A stretch of DNA of 64,000 nucleotides from Amia ocellicauda (taxonomy: Eukaryota; Chordata; Actinopteri; Amiiformes; Amiidae): positions 25,240,733-25,304,732 of the forward strand of contig NC_089850.1 in NCBI RefSeq assembly GCF_036373705.1. The letters run 5' to 3'. The notes below the pieces were generated by a model. That model made no database searches. It was not told the origin of the DNA and saw only the letters and a list, made by a program, of their open reading frames with translations. The position numbers were made by a program, and so were the translations under genes. This document shows positions 25,043-35,929 of this stretch, piece by piece; within the stretch, counting starts at the first letter, position 1, and each line of letters begins with the position of its first letter.

Positions 25043-27289
25043 TTGGAAGTTGGCTGGATTGAAGTTGAAGCCTCACTTCCAATGTCAACTGTAACAATTG
25101 TTTTGTGGTAGGATGAAACATAAAAAAGCTTTTGGGACATGTATTTACAAATTTGATGGAACTACTATTCATTTGTATGAAATGTTCATGTTGCGTTTTT
25201 GCAGAAAAGTCACTGTCATGCTTGCGCAATACAAATGAATGCAAATGATGACTGTATTAAACATATTAAAAGCTGTGATGAGTAACTCTTTCATTTTGCA
25301 CTCTCACAGATAAATACAACTACATATTCAAGCACTTAAACATATAATAATAGCACAAAAACTGAGAGCGGAAGTTACATATTTAGATTGATCTAAATCA
25401 TATACTCTGTACAAAACACAAATCCAGCAAGATCAATTTAGCAATATTGAGGGATTGATGTAAAAAAGACTAGATTTTATAAACAAAACTAAGTAAATAT
25501 TAACAATAAATTAGCAGTGGAATTCCAAAATTAACAAAGTATGCGAACATATGGTTGATGTGATAATACACTGTGAAGGATACTTCCAGAATTTGTAAAT
25601 TAAGCATCTTGAAAAACATTCCTTTTACAATTTAACTATTTAATAATTTATTGTACTGCACTTGTAGCACTTACAAAATTTGACTGACAACTGTCACTTA
25701 CAATGATTACTTTTATATCTAAGGAGACTTGACCAACAAATGTAAATAGCAATACCCTTATATTGTTCTACACATACTTAGAACGAGTTGAAGGGGGCCA
25801 TTTTAAGGGCATAAGCATTGATAGTGAGCTGATTATACCTAATCACAGGCTTTGAACCCAGTCATTGTAATCCTGAACAGTCACATTGCCATTGTGAAAC
25901 TAATACCTACAAGGCTAATAATGAAGTGAAATTGAATCTGGAGAAAACTGAGGAGTTATTATTTGCTTTGTATAAACAGAGAAGCTAAATTATCTCATAG
26001 ATTTATGTTAGTTCCTGACTCAAAGTGCAATTCAAATACATTTAGATTTTTTTTTTTATCACCACAGATGCTACATCTAAGTAGCGATATTACTATGCAA
26101 GTCCATATATATCTCAAAAGTCTTTAAACAGTGATATGAATTTGCTGCACAAGCCACTGCATTTAAGACATAAAACCAAATTAATTTTCTTAAAAAAAAA
26201 ATCTTATCAGCCAAAAACCCCCACTTGATTCTAGTGCAAACCATTTTCAAAGTGTGCCCTAATCACTGAAATCATGGTATGAAAAATGTATGAGTAGTTA
26301 TGATATCTCTATTATTCAACAATGCACATACAATGCACATTTAAGTATTTCTCATTAGTCAGCAGTGCAATTAAATCCATATTAAATGAAGGGAAAAACA
26401 GCCAGACAGATTAATCCATGAACTGGTTATCTGTATCCATAATAATTGAGGATAGATTTGCTTAATTGTTTTTAATCTATTATTTGGTGTAATTACTGTA
26501 AAAAGAAAGGGCTCTGGAGAGTAAAAAGTAATTAATTCAGCAACTGATATTATCGGAGACTGATCTTTAATACATTATTTTACTACATTTTAAAGTTGAT
26601 TGCTATTTTCTACATTACATTTTTTTGAAAGCAGGATTCCTTGATTATTCCACCTCTAGACAAATTCACCACCGGTCGTTCATGTGCTGGCAGGGCAACA
26701 GATTCATAGGACATAGCAATAGAGTCCACTATCCAGTGGGACACACGTTGTTTGGACAAGGACTGCCCCAGTGCCCAGTGGCGATTCTGTTGTGGCCCTA
26801 AGAACAAATTCCCAGGGGGTCCCTCCAATCAGCATTCATCACCATTAGGCTATGTTATAAATAACCTCGGGGGCCAGTGCCTGTGCTCTGTTACAAATGA
26901 GCATTTGTTTAGCCTGATGAGCCTGATGGTACCGTTCATGTTGCATCTCAATGCCCAAATACCCAAACAGGGCAGAACAATTGCAAATGTCATTCTTCCA
27001 CTGAAGAGAAGGGTGGAGGATGGAAAACCATCAAATCCACTATCCAATTCAAATGGAAGTAGGAAAGCGAAACCCTGGAGCCACCATCTGCAAAATGAGC
27101 AAATGATGGATGCACAGACAATATGTGCAGTTCAGTAATGTGTTTTGCAGACACAATAGTCACCAAAAACTCTGTCTTCATAAAGACCAGCTTCAAGTCA
27201 GCTGAGTGAAGCAGTTCAAATCGAGCCTTGGAAAGTGCATCATGTTCTGCTATAATTAGTGTGACTCATTTCAGGGACAGAATGCACAA

Positions 27290-27640
27290 ATAGAGGATAT
27301 AATACAAAAATGTTATAGAAACTATACAAAAAAGCATGGAAAGGTGTAAGCTTGGAATAACAAGAAGAAATAGAACAAATTAATGAATCTGAGTATGACA
27401 TCATTGAAAGTGAAAATGTTAAAATGGTAATGGGCGGGACACATTGCAAAAATAACAGATTAAAGATGAACAAGAGAAGCTATTGAATGGATCCCAAGAG
27501 ATGAAAAATTACCTAGAAGAAGATGACATGAAAGATGGGAAGATTAAATAATAAACAATGCAGGCATGACATGGAAAAGAGAAGCTATAGATCCAAACAA
27601 AAGTGCAAACATCTTGGACAGGCCTTCATCCAGCTATGTA
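27290..27640 (+). mobile_element. Decayed RTE-like LINE reverse transcriptase C-terminus
   Basis: Read across frames, the plus strand gives QKSMERCKLGITRRNR, WAGHIAKITD, EAIEWIPRDEK and MTWKREAIDPNK. Together they follow the pattern after the polymerase domain of RTE-type endonuclease-reverse transcriptases (MER.MLG...R, WAGHIARRTD, EW.PR..KR..GRP, W...A.DR..W). Several stops and frameshifts make it non-functional. It is flanked on the right by a (TA)n tract and then by a Tc1-like element. Confidence 0.55.
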
Positions 27641-27653
27641 TCTATATAGGCTG

Positions 27654-27656
<3 letters not shown>

Positions 27657-27705
<49 letters not shown>
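27657..27705. repeat. (TA)n tract at left end of Tc1 copy A
   Basis: TA dinucleotide run directly abutting the left terminal repeat of the element that begins at 27706. Confidence 0.95.
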
Positions 27706-27708
<3 letters not shown>

Positions 27709-28924
27709 TCACCTAAAGGATTATTAGGAACACCTGTTCAATTTCTCATTAATGCAGTTTTCTAATCAACCAATCACATGGCAGTTGCTTCAATGCATTT
27801 AGGGGTGTGGTCCTGGTCAAGACAATCTCCTGAACTCCAAACTGAATGTCTGAATGGGAACGAAAGGTGATTTAAGCAATTTTGAGCGTGGCATGGTTGT
27901 TGGTGCCAGACGGGCCGGTCTGAGTATTTCACAATCTGCTCAGTTACTGGGATTTTCACGCACAACCATTTCTAGGGTTTACAAAGAATGGTGTGAAAAG
28001 GGAAAAACATCCAGTATGCGGAAGTCCTGTGGGCGAAAATGCCTTGTTGATGCTAGAGGTCAGAGGAGAATGGGCCGACTGATTCAAGCTGATAGAAGAG
28101 CAACTTTGACTGAAATAACCACTCGTTACAACCGAGTTATGCAGCAAAGCATTTGTGAAGCCACAACACGTACAACCTTGAGGCGGATGGGCTACAACAG
28201 CAGAAGACCTCACCGGGTACCACTCATCTCCACTACAAATAGGAAAAAGAGGCTACAATTTGCACAAGCTCACCAAAATTGGACAGTTGAAGACTGGAAA
28301 AATGTTGCCTGGTCTGATGAGTCTCGATTTGTGTTGAGACATTCAGATGGTAGAGTCAGAATTTGGCGTAAACAGAATGAGAATATGGATCCATCATGCC
28401 TTGTTACCACTGTGCAGGCTGGTGGTGGTGATGTAATGGTGTGGGGGATGTTTTCTTGGCCCACTTTAGGCCCCTTAGTGCCAATTGGGCATCGTTTAAA
28501 TGCCACGGCCTACCTGAGCATTGTTTCTGACCATGTCCATCCCTTTATGACCACCATGTACCCATCCTATGATGGCTACTTCCAGCAGGATAATGCACCA
28601 TGTCACAAAGGTCGAATCATTTCAAATTGGTTTCTTGAACATGACAATGAGTTCACTGTACTAAACTGGCCCACAGTCTCCAGATCTCAACCCAATAGAG
28701 CATCTTTGGGATGTGGTGGAACGGGAGCTTCGTGCCCTGGATGTGCATCCCACAAATCTCCATCAACTGCAAGATGCTGTCCTATCAATATGGGCCAACA
28801 TTTCTAAAGAATGCTTTCAGCACCTTGTTGAATCAATGCCACGTAGAATTAAGGCAGTTCTGAAGGCGAAAGGGGGTCAAACACAGTATTAGTATGGTGT
28901 TCCTAATAATCCTTTAGGTGAGTG
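27706..28924 (+). mobile_element. Tc1-like DD36E transposon, copy A (transposase frameshifted)
   Basis: The element is 1219 bp and flanked by TA. Its two ends are inverted copies of each other over about 29 bp, starting CACTCACCTAAAGGATTATT. It contains one transposase reading frame in plus orientation, broken near its 3' end. Two further copies of the same family lie at 32410-33630 and 41328-42548. Near-identity of the three copies implies recent spread. Confidence 0.93.
27854..28892 (+). pseudogene. Tc1-like DD36E transposase, copy A, 2-nt deletion
   Basis: The reading frame opens with [17 protein letters not shown] and has the paired helix-turn-helix region ([21 protein letters not shown]) and the first two catalytic aspartates (AWSDESRF and FQQDNAPCH). 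At about 28670 the run of Cs in 'ctggccc' is two bases shorter than in copies B and C. The frame shifts just before SPDLNPIE and stops at 28807 after 317 codons, so the catalytic glutamate is lost. The remaining sequence still encodes the family C-terminus in another frame, up to a stop at 28890-28892. The 1039-bp length against 1041 in copy B confirms the net loss of two bases. Confidence 0.9.
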
Positions 28925-30265
28925 TATATATATCATATACTAGGCCACACATTGATGTCAAAATAGGCCAAAATGTGAGCTGAGAAAGTAATGTAGCACG
29001 TTGCTCTGAAGATAACCTCAAACATGCAGCATAATGTCACATATTTAAAGAACTATATCAGGGGTGTCTACTTATCTTTGTAAAATTGTTTAACTGTATG
29101 AAGTAGACTTGGTTATGATGTAGGAAGCACAGACCTGTCAAAACTCATAAAAAAAAAAAAGTATATATATGTATATACCAAATCTATCATACATGGACAT
29201 TGATCTATTCCACAACATTTATAACAATTCCACAGTCAAAGCTGGAGTTTAAATTCTTCAGAAAATATCAGCATACATAAACACACAGTGATTATTTTAA
29301 TTTTGAAGCCATTGTATAATTGTGCATTAAATATGCTCAGTGTCTAACACAGGCAGATATGGAACCACCCCTCGTGTTATAGTTTCTGCATTTCCATACC
29401 TTAGATTAAAAAAGAAAATCTGGAAAAAACAACAACACAGAGGATACTGTATTTCACAAGTAATTTGTAAATACAAGCAGTACTAATTTATGCAGAATCT
29501 TTAGATTTTTAATAAAACACATAACTTAACTCATTAAACTTTATTTCGCCATTAGTCAGCCCCTGTCCATGAAATAACAAAGTAGAACAATTAAAAACAA
29601 GATTAAGTTTAATAAAATGAAGTGACTTAACTTACAATTACTCATTAAGATTAGGATTAACATACATTGCTGTTCTAGCTAGTTGTATTCTATGTATTTT
29701 TTAAGAAAATATACTTAACAATCTGATCCATACCTTAGATGCAGATAATACACCAGTCTGGCAACCATGGTAACCATTATGCCGTGTCTGCTTTTCCAGC
29801 ACTCTACAGGATATCGATGCTCATTAAGTATCAAGACTCTTGGGATGTAGTTTTATCTAGTACACTAAAAGCAGTTAGACATGCTGTCGTTTGCTAGGCA
29901 TAGTGTTGCTTAGTCCTGTGCACCGCTTCTCATGAATGACTGCAAATGTAATGAGTGTTGTGTTCCGGCTCCTTCCTTTACATTCTTTTAATCCTATTAA
30001 ATGATTTATGGTCTACTCTGACGTGCAGCCATGGTTAACATGGTTCTTAAGGATACCTCCTAAGAGGACCCTGTTAAAGTGACAGAAACCTAAACTAAAG
30101 TACATTCCTTCTCTCAGAGTAACAATGATGTTAAGATGATTAACTGATTTATCAGCTGTTTTGAACTTTGGAATATTAGTTTTGTGTATGATTAACCTAA
30201 TTGGATTTTGAAGATAATGAAAGCTCTTCAATGTTTCTGTAAAATGCATTGTATTGTGAAGAATC

Positions 30266-30303
<38 letters not shown>

Positions 30304-31254
30304 ACTATTTCTTTTAAATCACTCTTTTGTTGGCAAAATGTGTTAAAGAAACTAGTCAAAAGAAACATTTAAATAATTTACAGATTCTAAGAAATAATAT
30401 TGAACAAGACATATTAGTAATAAAGGGATGCATGACGACGGAAATGTCTATAGCTGCTGCCACTTAATGCCAATGTGTGTTAATAGAATGACTAATTGAG
30501 ATGATTAAAGGAATTGTGAGAAACTTAAACAAGTGGTTTAATTAATTAAGCAGACTACATGACCACCTTGTGGTGGGAGGAATGTAGTGCAGCCCAAGAA
30601 AGCAGGTCACATTCAAACGCAGGGCCCTATTAATGACTTAATGAGGAATATCAGGGGTGCCTCAGAAGGTATTATTTTTTTTTTAGATATGAAGACTGTG
30701 TATTATTAAAATCTACTCAAGAATAAAGACCATTTGTTCTCTTCTCATTCACTTGACATTACTATCATTAGATTAAAAATACATTTCAATACCTGAAGAG
30801 TTTAAAAAGATAGTTTTATAGCTCACCCGGATAATATTAATTTATATAAATAGTGACAATATTGCAATTAAGATTATATGGACTCAATTTATATTGCATA
30901 CACTACACTGAAATGTCCATAGATTACCAGATGTTTTATATTCTATGCATTATTGAACATGTATTTTCTAATGATGCTTGTTTAGTACTATTGTTAGTAT
31001 AATATATATAGTATTATAAAAATACAAAGTGAACATAACTAAATCTACTACATGCTTGGTAATTTTATGCAAGTTCATTTAACTTACAAAATAAAGAAAC
31101 AAATAAACATCAGTTGTGAAGAACTATTTAATGGTTTCTTGTAATACTTCTATATTTCAAAACAGCAGTAAAATAATGCATCTGCAGTTAATTTAAACAT
31201 TGTTAAAAAATAAATCAGTACAAATACAAAAAATAAACAAACAACAAATGATTG
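28925..31254. other. Intergenic region downstream of TMEM244
   Basis: AT-rich sequence between Tc1 copy A and the TMEM244 stop codon. It includes a (GA)n tract at 30268-30301 and probably the TMEM244 3' UTR near its right end. Nothing else is recognised. Confidence 0.5.
30268..30301. repeat. (GA)n microsatellite
   Basis: Uninterrupted GA dinucleotide run. Confidence 0.95.
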
Positions 31255-31785
31255 TCAGAAGCCTTCAAGATCTGGATAAATAAAATTGTTCTTGAAAAGT
31301 TTGTATGCAAGGAATTGTCCTCCTAAAATCATAATTGTTAAACCAGAACCTAGAGAAATGGAAAAAACATATGTTAAAAATAGCACACATACATACATAA
31401 CAACAAAAGTGTACAAACCAATTACTTCTTAAACTCACACATTATCCTTCAGTTGGCTTCACCAATTCCAGGCTAAAAAGTAAGGTTTTCTCAGGTTGGG
31501 TTGTGGGTGGACTATGGTTAATTGACAACTTTTAGAACAATGCACCGATGTATCTAATGTCTTACATATGTAATGTCAATGTCAATATCTCTATCAATAT
31601 TTGTGTGTTTTTGTCTGTGTTTGTTGTGTTTTATTTTATTTTATCCCAATTGGCCATTAGTGATCAATTTTAAAATAGAGATAAGGAATTAAGTTTAATT
31701 GTACACATCAATAGATATCACTATCCTTTGTAATCAGAATTACTCACTGGACACTGGACAAATAGCAAACTAATAATAATTATAA

Positions 31786-31835
<50 letters not shown>

Positions 31836-33627
31836 ATAATAATAATAATAACACCCACACATATATAAAGTAACATCCTGGGGGTACTGGCCACAGTGAG
31901 ATTCCAATCCCAATCACATGCAAATCAATTTATAACTTTTTTGAAATGCGTTTTTTTGGATTTTTTTGTTGTTATTCTGTCTCTCACTGTTGAAATACAC
32001 CTACCATTAAAATTATAGACTGATAATTTCTTTGTCAGTGGGCAAACGTACAAAATCAGCAGGGGATCAAATACTTTTTTCCCCTCACTGTAAAGACCAT
32101 CGGAAATTTTCTTTGAGTTTTCTTTAATGCACATCCTCTTTCAAAAAACATAGTAGTATCAACTATTGTCTTTCAAATATTATTTTCTGTACTTGGTAAG
32201 GGTAGGGGAATATTTCCAGTGCAATGGATTTTGTTTATTGCTTGTTAAATATTATGGATGGCCAGAGAACAGAAGAACATAATTTTAATAGCTGAGTAGT
32301 GGTCCCATAAAATTAGTCTCTGTGCGAAACATTCAAGAGACGAGGCCCAGTAAAATCATTGAGTATGTTTATGGTATGGTGGGGATAAAAGCACATTTAT
32401 ATATATATACACTCACCTAAAGGATTATTAGGAACACCATACTAATACTGTGTTTGACCCCCTTTCGCCTTCAGAACTGCCTTAATTCTACGTGGCATTG
32501 ATTCAACAAGGTGCTGAAAGCATTCTTTAGAAACGTTGGCCCATATTGATAGGACAGCATCTTGCAGTTGATGGAGATTTGTGGGATGTACATCCAGGGC
32601 ATGAAGCTCCCGTTCCACCACATCCCAAAGATGCTCTATTGGGTTGAGATCTGGTGACTGTGGGGGCCAGTTTAGTACAGTGAACTCATTGTCATGTTCA
32701 AGAAACCAATTTAAAATGATTCGACCTTTGTGACATGGTGCATTATCCTGCTGGAAGTAGCCATCAGAGGATGGGTACATGGTGGTCATAAAGGGATGGA
32801 CATGGTCAGAAACAATGCTCAGGTAGGCCGTGGCATTTAAACCATGCCCAATTGGCACTAAGGGGCCTAAAGTGTGCCAAGAAAACATCCCCCACACCAT
32901 TACACCACCACCACCAGCCTGCACAGTGGTAACAAGGCATGATGGATCCATGTTCTCATTCTGTTTACGCCAAGTTCTGACTCTACCATCTGAATGTCTC
33001 AACAGAAATCGAGACTCATCAGACCAGGCAACATTTTTCCAGTCTTCAACTGTCCAATTTTGGTGAGCTTGTGCAAATTGTAGCCTCTTTTTCCTATTTG
33101 TAGTGGAGATGAGTGGTACCCGGTGGGGTCTTCTGCTGTTGTAGCCCATCGGCCTCAAGGTTGTACGTGTTGTGGCTTCACAAATGCTTTGCTGCATACC
33201 TCGGTTGTAACGAGTGGTTATTTCAGTCAAAGTTGCTCTTCTATCAGCTTGAATCAGTCGGCCCATTCTCCTCTGACCTCTAGCATCAACAAGGCATTTT
33301 CGCCCACAGGACTGCCGCATACTGGATGTTTTTCCCTTTTCACACCATTCTTTGTAAACCCTAGAAATGGTTGTGCGTGAAAATCCCAGTAACTGAGCAG
33401 ATTGTGAAATACTCAGACCGGCCCGTCTGGCACCAACAACCATGCCACGCTCAAAATTGCTTAAATCACCTTTCTTTCCCATTCAGACATTCAGTTTGGA
33501 GTTCAGGAGATTGTCTTGACCAGGACCACACCCCTAAATGCATTGAAGCAACTGCCATGTGATTGGTTGGTTAGATAATTGCATTAATGAGAAATTGAAC
33601 AGGTGTTTCTAATAATCCTTTAGGTGA

Positions 33628-33690
<63 letters not shown>

Positions 33691-35839
33691 TTATATAATG
33701 AAATTGGAAGATAACTATTTGAAACTATTCTCAAACAGTCTGAATATTCATAAAGAAACGATACTTATCCTGCATGGGGAATTTTAGTGTTGAACAAAAT
33801 ACATACAAAGCAGTCACCTTGGCACACTGTTCTTAGTTTCACCTTACTTTAAATGGTGTCACTGATGTTGTGTCTGACATTACACACCTTTTAGTCAAAT
33901 TCTGATATTACATCCAGTATTCATTGCAGCCAGGTATCTCATGAAGACTGATTAATGCATGCATAGGTTTATTTAAAAACTTTGGCTGTGAATTACCACT
34001 TCAAAAGGTGTATTAAATTCACATAATTTCACAAAGGATGGGTGATGTTATGTACAATACATTTGAATAAAGTTACCTAAAGCAACCCACCAATGCTCTG
34101 TTGAAGGGAAATCAGACATCACTGTAAAATACAAAAAGAAGCAGAGACAATATTTAACTTTTAAATAAGATGTTTGCCTTCATACTGATATTGACATAAA
34201 CCAATTATCAAATTTAGTGTTTTTAGTGTGATTATGGTCCAAAAATGAAATATATGGTAGAATTACAGTGTGTCATAAAGAAAGAAAGAAAGAAAGAAAG
34301 AAAGGAAGAAAGATAGAAAGAAAGAAAATAATACACTTTCCTCTGTATGTATCTGATTGTATGTAATTCAAACAAGTGAAAATGGCATATTGTTCGTGTT
34401 TTTGTAACTACTTCAATGCAAGGTTTTTCTAAAAGTGTGCGATCAGCAAAATACTAGTGTAGTGATGAGCAGAATACATAATACTTTTACTGTAGGAATT
34501 TGTAGGAAACTATTAATTTGTATTTATAAAGACTGATTATTAGGTACTACTTTTTGTCATATCCTTTCATTGGCACATAAAACACAAACTACTTTCTTTT
34601 ACATTTATAATTAACTCACATTAAACAAACAAACAAACAAAACGAACAGGTCAGCCTTATGGCCTGAAAGTCATTAATTATTATTTTATTTATTGAAAGG
34701 TATTATCCTCTGACATTAACATGGCCCTATTTTAATGTTTTTAACTAATTATATTTTGTATCTGCTTTCTTTGTTCTGAAAAAGCACTGCTTACCTGATG
34801 TTGTCATGCCAACATGGAAAAGAGTGACAGTGATGGCATAGTCCCAGACCCACTCCTCTACTACACCAGCAAACATCAAACCGCTCACCAAATAGGTGAC
34901 CTCCATTGAAATCACATTCACTATTACAAAATACATAAAAATCAGGTTGCAGACACTGTAAAGTTCCCACAGTTACCGCTAAATTCTACTTGTCTTCCCA
35001 CTGAGCAAACACTTTCTGATTGATGCTTTTAACAACTAGTCACAAGGAAATTGATGGATTCCACTATCTCATGTGATTTAATACACATTTAAAAGAGGTT
35101 TATGTGCTGGTAAAGAAAGCATATATTTTAGTAAATTCCCCAGGAATTCCTACACATTTTTAATATTATGTAGAACAGTAAATTAAATCTTAGAATTGTA
35201 ACTCAGTTTTCTGGATAACATTTACAAACATAATTTAATTTGACCTAGAATCCAAAAACCATCCATGCCAAACCATGAATAAAAAATACATATGGTTTTC
35301 AGCTGTTTCCCAATACTGTGAATTTGATGCATAATCCGTGAGTGATACTATTTATAATGGTATTAATAACAAGTTTGGTTTAAAAATATTCAGGACTTTT
35401 GACAAAAACTTGATCATGCATCAGAGGGTCACAAAGGAATTGTATGTTCACAATCATAATGTATATTTAAACATTGAGTAATATTTAAATATTAAGTATA
35501 ATTACTTAAACACATCTATACATTTATAATGAATTCAAAGGAAATTTCTAAAACGTACTGTTTCAAAATATGTTATGAACTATATTTCTGGACTTCATAT
35601 ATACATTTTCAGAAATGTTAAATAAGTTGATCTATTTTGAAACTTACCTAAATACTTTGGATTTGTCCATGATGGCTTTGTGTTATAATCAAAGGGAGCC
35701 AATAAACTATCAATTTCTTCTACCCTAAAATAAATACACAAATAATGCAAATTATTATAACACACACATATGTAGACAGAAGACATAATATATTTTCTAT
35801 CTATTTTACCCATAATCTATATGAAAATATTAGGTATGG

Positions 35840-35929
<90 letters not shown>

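Larger units (their letters stand above)
22031..27289. other. Intergenic region between ARHGAP18 and the RTE-like remnant
   Basis: AT-rich sequence with no recognisable gene. It contains a LINE-derived fragment near 24490-24690 and a (TAA)n tract at 24996-25039. A compositionally different block at about 26640-27130 is more GC-rich and gives ORFs on both strands (for example 26752-27138, 128 codons). I could not assign that block to any family. It may be an old retroelement body. Confidence 0.4.

Noticed and set aside
27956..28213. 85-codon antisense ORF, repeated at 33123-33380 and 42041-42298
   Set aside because: It recurs only because the DD36E transposon recurs. It is the antisense of the transposase helix-turn-helix region. 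The same applies to the 78-codon and 63-codon repeated ORFs.
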